8,924 nucleotides of DNA from an uncultured Rhizobiaceae group bacterium (GTDB lineage: Bacteria > Pseudomonadota > Alphaproteobacteria > Rhizobiales > Rhizobiaceae). Location of the stretch: assembly GCA_937923355.1 (NCBI GenBank), contig CALAIO010000062.1:1-8924 (forward strand). The letters run 5' to 3'. Below the pieces are notes generated by a model that did not search any database, had not been told where the DNA came from, and was given only the letters and a program-made list of their open reading frames with translations. The first letter of the stretch is position 1. Every line of letters starts with the position of its first letter. Positions 1 through 7,260 of this stretch are shown here, in pieces. The position numbers and the translations under genes are program-made.

Positions 1-843
1 ACATGAAAGGCCAGCCATGATGGTTTCTTCTGAGATGTGAACGGTCTCTGCTTTGCCAGAACGCGCGCTGGCAATGAGGCAAGGTGCGAAGCCTGCTTCC
101 ACGATGATGATCTTTGGCATATGGACACCCAAGTCCTGCCAAAGCGCTGCTGTGATGGCGGCAGCCAGCCCACCAACACCAGCTTGTAAGAAAACATGCG
201 TAGGCGGTTCCGCTTGTGCTTTAATCTCATGCACCATCATGGTGTAACCCGCCATGACATAGCGCGGCACATCCATATAGCCTTCCCATGTGGTGTCCGA
301 GATGATTTGATAACCATGCTTTGCGCTGTCTTCTGCACATTGGCGAACGGAGAGATCATAGTCGCCATCAACACGGATGATTTTGGCACCATAAGCTGCC
401 ATGGCATCGGCACGGCCTTGACTGACTTCTGCATGAATATAGATGACGCATTTGCAGCCAGCCTGTTGAGCACCCCATGCAACAGAACGCCCATGATTGC
501 CATCAGTGGCAGTCGCCACGGTTACTTGAGAAGCATCGCGACCTGCCATGAGTTTTTCAACCGCATAGGCCCCACCTAGTGCCTTGAAACTACCAAGGCC
601 AAAACGAGTAGATTCGTCCTTATAGTGAAGTTTGCTGACACCAAGTGCTTCTGCGAGTGGTGACAAATCATGTAGTGAAGTCGGAGTGTAACCATCCCAC
701 TTGGCAATCGCATCTTGCGCATCGCTTACCATGCTGGTTGGAAAGAGCGTTTCCAAATCTGCTGGATAAGCTGTGTCTTCTTGAGTGATGGAATGCGCAT
801 CATCAATTTTGCACATGTCTAGAAATGATTGAATACCTGTCAT
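1..843 (-). CDS. dpaL: Diaminopropionate ammonia-lyase, 3' end beyond window (partial)
   Basis: PLP-dependent fold-type II lyase expected to convert 2,3-diaminopropionate to pyruvate and two ammonia in the cytoplasm. I read this frame by reverse-complementing; 281 codons stay open from the ATG at 843-841 to the window edge, so roughly the last quarter is missing (family about 400 residues). Visible landmarks: the PLP-lysine motif KDESTRFGLGSFKALGG at residues 75-91 (Schiff-base Lys87), the TDGNHGR loop at 113-119 (Asp114), and SDTTWEGY at 182-189 (Asp183). By recalled alignment Asp114 and Asp183 match the catalytic Asp120 and Asp189 of the E. coli enzyme. The glycine-rich QAGVGG stretch near residue 220 should hold the PLP phosphate. 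The linker between Lys87 and Asp114 is about 16 residues shorter than in E. coli. GAGG at 851-848 on the minus strand supports the start. It is divergent from pseI. A threonine-dehydratase-like relative is the main alternative. Confidence 0.88.
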   Translation of the reverse strand, partial: MTGIQSFLDMCKIDDAHSITQEDTAYPADLETLFPTSMVSDAQDAIAKWDGYTPTSLHDLSPLAEALGVSKLHYKDESTRFGLGSFKALGGAYAVEKLMAGRDASQVTVATATDGNHGRSVAWGAQQAGCKCVIYIHAEVSQGRADAMAAYGAKIIRVDGDYDLSVRQCAEDSAKHGYQIISDTTWEGYMDVPRYVMAGYTMMVHEIKAQAEPPTHVFLQAGVGGLAAAITAALWQDLGVHMPKIIIVEAGFAPCLIASARSGKAETVHISEETIMAGLSC

Positions 844-968
844 AATACCTCGCAATGTTTGCAAGAGAGTATGACACGAAATATGTTCAGGCGAGACAAA
901 TTGCGCCATGCCAGTTGAAAAATCTGTTCAAACCGCGCAAAACACGAATGTGAGTCACGTAGGAATTA
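844..968. promoter_or_regulatory. Divergent dpaL/pseI intergenic region with nested dyads
   Basis: This 125-base gap must hold the start signals of both divergent genes. It contains TTGCGC (901-906) matched by GCGCAA (935-940), and inside that TTGAA (915-919) matched by TTCAA (927-931). The two dyads are not exactly coaxial (centres 920.5 and 923). No sigma-70 promoter with good boxes and spacing was found on either strand. An operator role is inference only. Confidence 0.3.
961..964 (+). promoter_or_regulatory. Ribosome binding site deciding the pseI start
   Basis: AGGA lies 4 bases before the ATG at 969 and 7 bases before a second, adjacent ATG at 972. The 7-base spacing is the more usual one, so translation may start at the second Met, making the protein 349 rather than 350 residues. 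Confidence 0.55.
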
Positions 969-2021
969 ATGATGCAGTCAATTCAGGTAGGTAACCGGAA
1001 AATCGGAGCAAATGAAGAGCCGTTTATCATTGCAGAAATGTCTGGCAATCATAACGGCTCAAAAGACCGTGCAATTGAAATTATAAAGCGCGCCGCAGAA
1101 ACAGGCGTGGATTGCTTGAAGTTCCAGACTTATACGGCTGACACTATCACACTGGCTACTGACAAGCCGGATTTTGTCATCAATGACGAGAAAAGCCTGT
1201 GGAACGGCAGGCAATTACACGGGCTGTATGATGAAGCACATACGCCTTGGGAATGGCATGAAGAATTGTTTCAAACTGCCAACGATCTCGGCATGATTGC
1301 CTTTTCATCGCCTTTTGATGAAACTGCAGTAGACTTCCTGGAAACCCTTAACGTGCCGATGTATAAGGTCGCTTCGTTTGAAATCACGCATTTGCCGCTC
1401 ATTCGCAAAATTGGAAAGACGGGAAAGCCGGTTATCATTTCGACAGGTATGGCAAGTGTCGAAGAAATTGAAACAGCTATTAGCACGGCGAGGGAAGGTG
1501 GGACGGACGATATCATCATCCTCAAATGCACAAGCCAATACCCGGCCAATGCTTCTGATGCAAATCTTGAAACCATAGCTGATATGTCTGAGCGATTTGG
1601 TGTTCAAGTCGGTTTGTCAGACCATACATTGGGCATAGGTGTTGGCATTGCTGCCATAGGTTATGGCGCGAGCGTAATTGAAAAGCATTTTACGATAGAT
1701 CGCTCAGAGGGTGGCGTTGATAGCGAATTCTCGATGGAACCGCACGAAATGAAAGCGCTAAAGGAAGAAACCTCACGCGCTTGGCATGCTCGTGGTAAAG
1801 TTCATTATGATGGAACTGCCAACGAACAAAAGTCCAAACAATTCAGACAGTCCATATATCCATCATGCGACATCGCAGAAGGTGAAATCTTTAGCGCGGA
1901 CAATTTAAAGGTTTGCCGACCAGGCTTAAGCCTTGCACCTGCACATTGGGATGACTTGATAGGTAAGGCTGCCAAACGTTCAATCGAGATGGGTGAACGG
2001 CTCAATCAGCACGATTTATAA
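969..2021 (+). CDS. pseI: Pseudaminic acid synthase (NeuB/PseI family)
   Basis: Cytoplasmic enzyme expected to condense phosphoenolpyruvate with 6-deoxy-AltdiNAc to give pseudaminic acid, a nonulosonate used to glycosylate flagellin or surface polysaccharide. The 350 residues are full length: a TIM-barrel NeuB domain (about 15-260) and a C-terminal SAF/antifreeze-like domain (about 290-350). Visible NeuB landmarks are IIAEMSGNHNG (20-30), KFQTY (51-55), YKVASFE (132-138), KPVIISTGMA (153-162), KCTSQYP (186-192), GLSDHT (215-220) and EKHFTIDRS (238-246); Arg317 is the likely SAF-domain arginine reaching the active site. The segment LYDEAHTPWEWHEELF (86-101) and GGVDSEFS (248-255) favour PseI over the sialic acid enzyme NeuB or the legionaminic enzyme LegI, but exact substrate is not proven by sequence. 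No other nonulosonate gene (pseB, C, F, G, H) is in the window. Arg and Gly codons are less biased than in the clp/lon genes. Ends in its own terminator. Confidence 0.85.
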   Translation: MMQSIQVGNRKIGANEEPFIIAEMSGNHNGSKDRAIEIIKRAAETGVDCLKFQTYTADTITLATDKPDFVINDEKSLWNGRQLHGLYDEAHTPWEWHEELFQTANDLGMIAFSSPFDETAVDFLETLNVPMYKVASFEITHLPLIRKIGKTGKPVIISTGMASVEEIETAISTAREGGTDDIIILKCTSQYPANASDANLETIADMSERFGVQVGLSDHTLGIGVGIAAIGYGASVIEKHFTIDRSEGGVDSEFSMEPHEMKALKEETSRAWHARGKVHYDGTANEQKSKQFRQSIYPSCDIAEGEIFSADNLKVCRPGLSLAPAHWDDLIGKAAKRSIEMGERLNQHDL

Positions 2022-2037
2022 GCTTATTGGTAACCCT

Positions 2038-2057
2038 AAATCGCTGCGCGATTTTTT
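2038..2057 (+). terminator. Intrinsic terminator after pseI
   Basis: A perfect 7-base stem, AAATCGC (2038-2044) with GCGATTT (2048-2054), closes a 3-base loop and runs into six T residues at 2052-2057. It lies 16 bases after the pseI stop and separates pseI from clpP. Confidence 0.75.
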
Positions 2058-2061
2058 ATCC

Positions 2062-2090
2062 CTTTAATTTGCAACCATCATACCCTATTT
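2062..2090 (+). promoter_or_regulatory. Possible RpoH (heat-shock) promoter of clpP
   Basis: CTTT at 2062-2065 is followed after 18 bases by CCTATTT at 2084-2090. The alphaproteobacterial sigma-32 consensus, as I recall it, is CTTG-N17/18-CYTATNT, so the -10 fits fully and the -35 three of four bases. clpP is a classic heat-shock gene, which makes the match plausible, but short AT-rich matches arise easily. It lies about 50 bases before the clpP start, just after the pseI terminator. Confidence 0.4.
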
Positions 2091-2138
2091 TAACCGCTAA
2101 CTGAAAGATTCGCGGCAGCTTGAAGGGGCCAAGACATA

Positions 2139-2762
2139 ATGAAAGATCCAATCGAAACATACATGAACCTGGTGCCTATGGTTGTGGAGCAATCAGCACG
2201 TGGCGAACGTGCCTACGATATTTTCTCCAGATTGCTCAAGGAACGTGTTATTTTCCTAACAGGTCCGGTTGAAGATGGCATGGCAACACTGATTTGTGCG
2301 CAGCTGCTTTTCCTTGAGGCTGAAAACCCAACTAAAGAAATTAACATCTATATCAATTCACCTGGCGGTGTTGTGACAGCTGGTATGGCGATTTACGACA
2401 CAATGCAGTTTATCCGTCCGCCAGTTTCAACGCTTTGCATGGGGCAAGCAGCTTCCATGGGGTCGTTACTTCTGTGTGCAGGCAACAAGGATATGCGTTT
2501 TGCACTTCCAAATGCGCGTATCATGGTGCACCAGCCTTCTGGAGGCTTTCAGGGACAGGCATCGGATATTGAGCGCCACGCGCAAGATATTATCAAAATG
2601 AAGCGTCGTTTGAATGAGGTTTACGTAAAACATACGGGTCAAGACTACGATACCATTGAAAAAACGCTGGATCGTGACCACTTCATGACTGCAGAAGAAA
2701 CCAAGGAATTTGGTATTATCGACAAGGTTATTGAGCAAAGAGCCGTTCCCGATGATGAATAA
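2139..2762 (+). CDS. clpP: ATP-dependent Clp protease proteolytic subunit ClpP
   Basis: Serine peptidase that forms the two-ring 14-subunit degradation chamber and works with ClpX (and ClpA, not in this window) to degrade unfolded, tagged and regulatory proteins. The 207 residues are the normal size. The catalytic triad is visible as Ser106 in GQAASMGS (102-109), His131 in IMVHQPSGG (128-136) and Asp180 in LDRDHF (177-182). The substrate-binding stretch INSPGG (72-77) and the handle-region helix rich in Lys/Arg (153-157) are intact. The short N-terminus before LVPMVVEQ (11-18) fits a small alphaproteobacterial-type propeptide. AAGGGG at 2123-2128 is a strong but distant (10-base) Shine-Dalgarno. 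The clpX gene follows after 241 bases rather than being tightly coupled. High Gly-GGT and Arg-CGT use suggests good expression. Confidence 0.98.
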   Translation: MKDPIETYMNLVPMVVEQSARGERAYDIFSRLLKERVIFLTGPVEDGMATLICAQLLFLEAENPTKEINIYINSPGGVVTAGMAIYDTMQFIRPPVSTLCMGQAASMGSLLLCAGNKDMRFALPNARIMVHQPSGGFQGQASDIERHAQDIIKMKRRLNEVYVKHTGQDYDTIEKTLDRDHFMTAEETKEFGIIDKVIEQRAVPDDE

Positions 2763-2837
2763 AACATTTTCAACAAGGCGCGATGGTATTTGTTTCTGTT
2801 AAGCCTATGTGAATGTTTTGTGTCGTAAAATGATTCG

Positions 2838-2868
2838 AAAGGCAGTTTGTGCTTGCGAAATTGCCTTT
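2838..2868 (+). terminator. Hairpin between clpP and clpX, terminator-like
   Basis: AAAGGCAGTTT (2838-2848) pairs with AAATTGCCTTT (2858-2868) across a 9-base loop, giving 11 pairs including one G-U. Only a short T run (2866-2869) follows, so it may be a weak terminator, a processing or stability hairpin at the clpP 3' end, or an attenuator limiting read-through into clpX. Confidence 0.5.
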
Positions 2869-2930
2869 TCAGTGTTTGAGTTGGGGCAGCATACACCGTA
2901 GCGTGATTTAACGTTGATTTGTATGGGGCG

Positions 2931-2951
2931 TAACTTGAATATAACAAGTTA
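2931..2951. promoter_or_regulatory. 21-base dyad upstream of clpX, possible operator
   Basis: TAACTTG (2931-2937) and CAAGTTA (2945-2951) form a perfect inverted repeat around AATATAA. It sits 52 bases before the clpX start, and TATAAC (2940-2945), a possible -10 box, lies within it. No well-spaced -35 was found. Shape and location suit a dimeric repressor site; the binding protein is unknown. Confidence 0.4.
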
Positions 2952-3003
2952 AGGCACATTGGTGTCGCGCAAAAGGCGTAAAATTAGAGCCGAGGTTTAG
3001 TTT

Positions 3004-4293
3004 ATGAGCAAAATTTCAAATACAAGCGGTGGAAACGGTAGCGGTGGCGATTCAAAGAATACGCTTTACTGTTCATTCTGCGGTAAGAGTCAGCACGAAG
3101 TTCGTAAACTGATTGCCGGACCAACTGTATTCATTTGTGATGAATGTGTTGAGCTGTGTATGGATATCATTCGTGAAGAGAACAAGTCTTCAATGGTGAA
3201 GTCTGGCGAAGGCATTCCAACACCACTAGAAATTCTTGAGGTTCTTGATGATTATGTAATTGGTCAAGCGCATGCAAAGCGTGTGCTTTCTGTTGCCGTG
3301 CACAACCATTACAAACGACTAAACCATGCAACCAAAAACCAAGATGTTGAACTGGCGAAATCCAATATTATGCTTCTTGGACCAACAGGTTGTGGTAAAA
3401 CGCTTCTTGCACAAACTTTAGCGCGTATTCTTGATGTTCCATTCACAATGGCTGATGCTACGACGCTTACAGAAGCTGGTTATGTTGGTGAAGATGTTGA
3501 AAACATTATCCTGAAACTGCTTCAAGCCTCTGACTACAATGTTGAACGCGCTCAACGCGGTATTGTCTATATTGATGAAGTGGACAAGATTTCCCGCAAA
3601 TCGGATAATCCGTCGATTACCCGTGATGTATCGGGCGAGGGTGTTCAGCAAGCGCTTTTGAAAATCATGGAAGGAACAGTTGCTTCTGTTCCTCCTCAAG
3701 GTGGCCGCAAGCATCCTCAGCAAGAGTTTTTGCAGGTTGATACAACTAATATGCTCTTCGTTTGTGGTGGCGCATTTGCAGGTCTGGAGAAAATCATCTC
3801 TGATCGGGGTCAAAAAACATCAATCGGTTTTGGTGCGCATGTGGAGAACCCAGATGAGCGTAAAACAGGCGAATTACTTCGTGGCGTAGAGCCAGAAGAT
3901 CTTACACGCTTTGGTCTAATTCCAGAATTCATTGGTCGTGTGCCTGTTCTTGCTACTTTGGAAGACCTGGATGAAGATGCCCTCGTACAAATTCTTACAG
4001 AACCAAAGAATGCGTTGGTTAAACAGTATCAACGCCTATTTGAACTGGAAGATGTTAAGCTAACTTTCCACGAAGATGCGCTTAAGGCAGTTGCACGTCG
4101 TGCTATTGGTCGTAAAACTGGTGCACGTGGTTTGCGTTCAATCCTTGAGGGCATTTTGCTTGATACTATGTTTGATCTGCCTGCGCTGGAAGGTGTCGAA
4201 GAGGTGGTAATTTCAGAGGAAGTCGTCGAGGGTGATGCACGTCCGCTTTACATCTATTCTGAAAAGAAGGAAGAAAAAGAAGCTAGCGCTTAA
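3004..4293 (+). CDS. clpX: ATP-dependent Clp protease ATP-binding subunit ClpX
   Basis: Hexameric AAA+ unfoldase that recognises degradation tags, unfolds substrates and threads them into ClpP. All parts are present in 429 residues: a Gly/Ser-rich N-terminal extension (8-17), a four-Cys zinc-binding domain (Cys23, 26, 45, 48) for adaptors and substrates, Walker A GPTGCGKT (126-133), pore loop GYVG (159-162), Walker B with Asp191-Glu192, RKH loop (235-237), the ClpP-docking IGF loop (274-276), arginine finger Arg312 in IPEFIGR, and sensor-2 GAR (373-375). The tail is highly charged (Lys/Glu). GAGG at 2992-2995, 8 bases before the ATG, supports the start. The IGF loop and upstream clpP show it can form ClpXP. 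It ends at a strong terminator, so lon is transcribed separately. In alphaproteobacteria ClpXP controls cell-cycle regulators, known from Caulobacter; here that is inference. Confidence 0.99.
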   Translation: MSKISNTSGGNGSGGDSKNTLYCSFCGKSQHEVRKLIAGPTVFICDECVELCMDIIREENKSSMVKSGEGIPTPLEILEVLDDYVIGQAHAKRVLSVAVHNHYKRLNHATKNQDVELAKSNIMLLGPTGCGKTLLAQTLARILDVPFTMADATTLTEAGYVGEDVENIILKLLQASDYNVERAQRGIVYIDEVDKISRKSDNPSITRDVSGEGVQQALLKIMEGTVASVPPQGGRKHPQQEFLQVDTTNMLFVCGGAFAGLEKIISDRGQKTSIGFGAHVENPDERKTGELLRGVEPEDLTRFGLIPEFIGRVPVLATLEDLDEDALVQILTEPKNALVKQYQRLFELEDVKLTFHEDALKAVARRAIGRKTGARGLRSILEGILLDTMFDLPALEGVEEVVISEEVVEGDARPLYIYSEKKEEKEASA

Positions 4294-4317
4294 TTTTCTA
4301 AGTTCTTAAGCATTATA

Positions 4318-4349
4318 AACCGTCTCAATTTGATTGAGGCGGTTTTTTT
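4318..4349 (+). terminator. Intrinsic terminator after clpX
   Basis: AACCGTCTCAAT (4318-4329) pairs with ATTGAGGCGGTT (4333-4344), 12 pairs with one G-U, closing a TTG loop, followed by T residues through 4349. It starts 24 bases after the clpX stop. Confidence 0.9.
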
Positions 4350-4592
4350 GTGTCAAAATGCGCACATGTCGCACCAGACTAAGGTAAATAGGGGGGTCAA
4401 GGCCTTGAATGCCTTATCCCACAACCCCAAATCAAACCTAACAAAAAGCCCTAGCCATGTTTGACTCTGAAGTGGTTAACCACTCTCCACAATGAATTAG
4501 CTATAATTAGTAAATTCAGTATTCGTTCAGGTGAGAAGGGTCTAAAATAGAGATTCGTAAAAGCAAATTTATTTGCACATAAAGGATTTAAT
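4350..4592. other. Upstream region of lon, no gene seen
   Basis: About 243 bases between the clpX terminator and lon hold no convincing gene. I see the 10-base palindrome CAAGGCCTTG (4398-4407), the 14-base palindrome at 4471-4484, a perfect TATAAT (4502-4507) that may be a -10 box without a well-spaced -35, and GCAAA (4563-4567) pairing with TTTGC (4572-4576) a few bases before the lon ribosome binding site AAAGGA (4581-4586). Two GANTC sites (4463-4467, 4552-4556) could be CcrM methylation targets. Confidence 0.5.
4471..4484. promoter_or_regulatory. 14-base perfect palindrome upstream of lon, possible operator
   Basis: AGTGGTTAACCACT is identical to its own reverse complement. It ends 17 bases before TATAAT at 4502-4507, overlapping where a -35 box would sit, so a dimeric regulator bound here could block or activate lon transcription. 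The regulator is unknown. Confidence 0.42.
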
Positions 4593-7025
4593 ATGAGCAA
4601 CGACAAAACAAGCGAAATTGAGTTTGGTTCAGGCGACGTACTACCGCTACTACCTCTGCGCGATATTGTTGTCTTCCCACATATGATCGTGCCACTTTTT
4701 GTGGGACGTGAGAAATCAATCGCAGCACTTGAAGAGGTCATGAACAATGATCGTCAGGTTCTGCTTTTCACCCAAAAGAACGCAAGTGATGATGATCCAT
4801 CACCTGAGTCTCTTTATGAAGTCGGTACTGTTGCATCAGTGCTGCAACTGCTTAAGTTGCCGGATGGAACAGTAAAAGTGCTCGTAGAAGGTGTTTCGCG
4901 TGCAAGAGTACGTAAATTTACGGCTCGCACTGAGTACTTTGAAGCAGTTGCTGATATCATTGAAGATAGCGATGATGATCCTGTCGAAATTGAAGCTTTG
5001 GCACGTTCCGTTGTAGCTGACTTTGAAAACTACGTTAAGCTGAACAAGAAAGTATCACCTGAAGTGGTAACTTCGGTGACGCAAATCGATGAATATTCGA
5101 AGCTTGCTGATACAATTGCGTCCCATTTGGCTGTTAAAATTGCTGAAAAACAGGATATCCTTGGGATTTTCAGCGTGCGTGAGCGTCTTGAGCATGTGAT
5201 CGGCATGATGGAGAGCGAAATTTCAGTTCTTCAAGTGGAAAAGCGTATCCGTGGTCGTGTGAAACGTCAGATGGAGAAAACGCAGCGCGAGTATTATTTG
5301 AATGAGCAAATGAAAGCCATTCAAAAAGAACTAGGCGAGGGTGAAGATGGTAAGGACGAACTCCAGGAACTTGAAGACCGCATTAACAAAACCAAATTCT
5401 CCAAAGAAGCCAAAGAAAAGGCGCAGGCTGAATTTAAAAAACTAAAACAAATGAGCCCAATGTCTGCAGAGGCAACGGTGGTTCGTAATTATCTTGACTG
5501 GTTGCTTGGCATCCCGTGGGGCAAACGTTCTGCAATCAAAACTGACTTGCACAAGGCAGAAGAAATTCTTGATACAGATCATTATGGCTTGGACAAAGTA
5601 AAAGAGCGCATCATTGAATATCTTGCTGTGCAAACGCGTGCGAAGAAACTTAAGGGTCCAATTCTGTGTCTTGTTGGTCCTCCAGGTGTTGGTAAAACCT
5701 CTCTGGGCAAGTCTATCGCGAAATCTACAGGCCGTGAATACATTCGCATGGCGCTGGGTGGTGTTCGTGATGAATCAGAGATACGCGGTCACCGTCGTAC
5801 CTACATCGGCTCCATGCCTGGTAAAATAATTCAATCCATGAAGAAAGCCAAGAAGGCAAATCCGCTCTTCTTGCTTGATGAAATTGATAAAATGGGTATG
5901 GATTTCCGCGGTGATCCGTCATCAGCATTGCTTGAGGTCTTGGATCCTGAGCAAAACAGCACATTTGCAGACCATTATCTCGAAGTTGATTATGACCTCT
6001 CTAATGTGATGTTTGTGACGACTGCCAATACGCTTAACATTCCAGGTCCGCTCATGGACAGAATGGAAATCATTCGCATTGCGGGTTACACAGAAGATGA
6101 AAAGCTTGAGATTGCAAAGCGTCACTTGTTGCCAAAATCAATCAAAGACCATGCACTTCAACCCAAAGAGTTTTCTGTAAACGACGATGCTGTACGTGCC
6201 GTCATTCAAACTTATACGCGGGAAGCTGGCGTTCGTAATCTTGAACGCGAACTCTCAAAGCTTGCGCGTAAAGCAGTGACTGAAATCATGAAGGGCAACA
6301 AGAAAAGCATTAAGGTTACACCAAAGAACCTTGATGAATACCTTGGCGTTCCTAAGTTCCGTCATGGCGAAGCAGAAAAAGAAGATCAGGTCGGCGTCGT
6401 TACAGGACTTGCCTGGACGGAAGTCGGCGGCGAGCTTCTAACTATTGAAGGCGTCTCCATGCCTGGTCGTGGCAAGATGACCGTTACGGGTAATCTAAAG
6501 GATGTGATGAAAGAATCCATTTCTGCAGCCGCATCTTATGTGCGTTCGCGTGCGGTCGACTTTGGCATTAAGCCACCAACCTTTGATCAGGTGGATATCC
6601 ACGTTCACGTGCCAGAGGGTGCTACCCCAAAAGACGGGCCATCTGCTGGTGTTGGGATGACAACCTCCATTGTTTCCATCATGACTGGCATTCCGATTAG
6701 AGCCAATGTTGCTATGACAGGTGAGATTACACTACGTGGTCGCGTGCTTCCAATTGGTGGCTTGAAAGAGAAACTCTTAGCAGCTCTACGCGGTGGCATT
6801 ACTAAGGTGCTTATCCCGGAAGAAAATGCCAAGGATTTGGCTGATATTCCTGACAATGTTAAAAACGAGATGGAAATTGTTCCCGTCTCACGCATTGATG
6901 AAGTCCTTGAGCATGCACTGGTATCACAACCTGTTGCCATTGAATGGACGTTGGAAGATGCAGAGCGTGCAAGACGTGAAATGCTTGCGCCGCAAGCTGG
7001 CGAAAGCAGTGGTATTGCTCACTAA
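4593..7025 (+). CDS. lon: ATP-dependent Lon protease (LonA type)
   Basis: Cytoplasmic hexameric protease with ATPase and peptidase on one chain; degrades misfolded proteins and regulators such as DnaA and CcrM in Caulobacter. The 810 residues are normal for the family: N-terminal substrate-binding domain starting with LPLLPLRDIVVFPHM (17-31), a Lys/Glu-rich coiled-coil stretch around residues 225-290, the AAA+ module with Walker A GPPGVGKT (362-369) and Walker B Asp429-Glu430, and the C-terminal peptidase domain with the Ser/Lys dyad: Ser684 in PKDGPSAG (679-686) and Lys727 in GGLKEK (722-727). These match E. coli Ser679/Lys722. AAAGGA at 4581-4586, 6 bases before the ATG, supports the start. 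Nothing is truncated. It is bounded by strong terminators upstream and downstream, so it is probably a single-gene transcript. No clear heat-shock promoter was found, unlike clpP. Confidence 0.99.
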   Translation: MSNDKTSEIEFGSGDVLPLLPLRDIVVFPHMIVPLFVGREKSIAALEEVMNNDRQVLLFTQKNASDDDPSPESLYEVGTVASVLQLLKLPDGTVKVLVEGVSRARVRKFTARTEYFEAVADIIEDSDDDPVEIEALARSVVADFENYVKLNKKVSPEVVTSVTQIDEYSKLADTIASHLAVKIAEKQDILGIFSVRERLEHVIGMMESEISVLQVEKRIRGRVKRQMEKTQREYYLNEQMKAIQKELGEGEDGKDELQELEDRINKTKFSKEAKEKAQAEFKKLKQMSPMSAEATVVRNYLDWLLGIPWGKRSAIKTDLHKAEEILDTDHYGLDKVKERIIEYLAVQTRAKKLKGPILCLVGPPGVGKTSLGKSIAKSTGREYIRMALGGVRDESEIRGHRRTYIGSMPGKIIQSMKKAKKANPLFLLDEIDKMGMDFRGDPSSALLEVLDPEQNSTFADHYLEVDYDLSNVMFVTTANTLNIPGPLMDRMEIIRIAGYTEDEKLEIAKRHLLPKSIKDHALQPKEFSVNDDAVRAVIQTYTREAGVRNLERELSKLARKAVTEIMKGNKKSIKVTPKNLDEYLGVPKFRHGEAEKEDQVGVVTGLAWTEVGGELLTIEGVSMPGRGKMTVTGNLKDVMKESISAAASYVRSRAVDFGIKPPTFDQVDIHVHVPEGATPKDGPSAGVGMTTSIVSIMTGIPIRANVAMTGEITLRGRVLPIGGLKEKLLAALRGGITKVLIPEENAKDLADIPDNVKNEMEIVPVSRIDEVLEHALVSQPVAIEWTLEDAERARREMLAPQAGESSGIAH

Positions 7026-7049
7026 AACAGTGTCGAAGTAACGTTAGGT

Positions 7050-7078
7050 AAAGGCTCGAAGCGATTCGAGCCTTTTTT
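7050..7078 (+). terminator. Intrinsic terminator after lon
   Basis: AAAGGCTCGAA (7050-7060) and TTCGAGCCTTT (7065-7075) form a perfect 11-base stem with a GCGA (GNRA) tetraloop, followed by T residues to 7078. It begins 25 bases after the lon stop. Confidence 0.93.
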
Positions 7079-7260
7079 CGTTCTTTATTGGTTCTTTGTC
7101 GTTTTCATACTCCGAAATCTAGCAAAATGAAGAAAAAAAGCTTCAAAACCCCTGATTTCAGCCGTTTTGAGCCGATTTTAGTTGTCTAAACGCCTTAAAA
7201 ATCGGACACTGTCTCCAGTTACTGAGTCGTTTTATATTTAATCATGGAAGGGATAACATC
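7079..7260 (+). promoter_or_regulatory. HU gene upstream region
   Basis: This 182-base gap holds a perfect 8-base inverted repeat, CCGATTTT (7172-7179) with AAAATCGG (7198-7205), a possible -10 box TATATT (7233-7238) with only a weak -35 (CTGTCT, 7209-7214, 18-base spacing), and a strong Shine-Dalgarno GGAAGGGA (7246-7253). If that -10 is real the untranslated leader is very short, so an upstream promoter is equally possible. Confidence 0.35.

Noticed and set aside
196..579. 127-codon plus-strand frame
   Set aside because: It lies antisense within dpaL, whose minus-strand frame shows clear PLP-lyase motifs; the plus-strand product has no recognisable features.
2783..2812. 9-residue frame with AAGG four bases upstream, after clpP
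   Set aside because: Too short and spacing too tight to support as a translated peptide without conservation data.
2830..2901. 23-codon frame between clpP and clpX
   Set aside because: No ribosome binding site and it runs through the hairpin; likely chance.
4404..4419. CTTG and CTTATCC as an RpoH promoter for lon
   Set aside because: The elements are only a few bases apart, not 17-18, so they cannot form one promoter.
4366..4464. 32-codon frame between clpX and lon
   Set aside because: No Shine-Dalgarno, begins just after the clpX terminator and has no recognisable motif.
2107..4556. GANTC (CcrM) sites upstream of clpP, clpX and lon
   Set aside because: Sites at 2107-2111, 2832-2836, 4463-4467 and 4552-4556 are near the density expected by chance, so they do not show methylation-dependent control.
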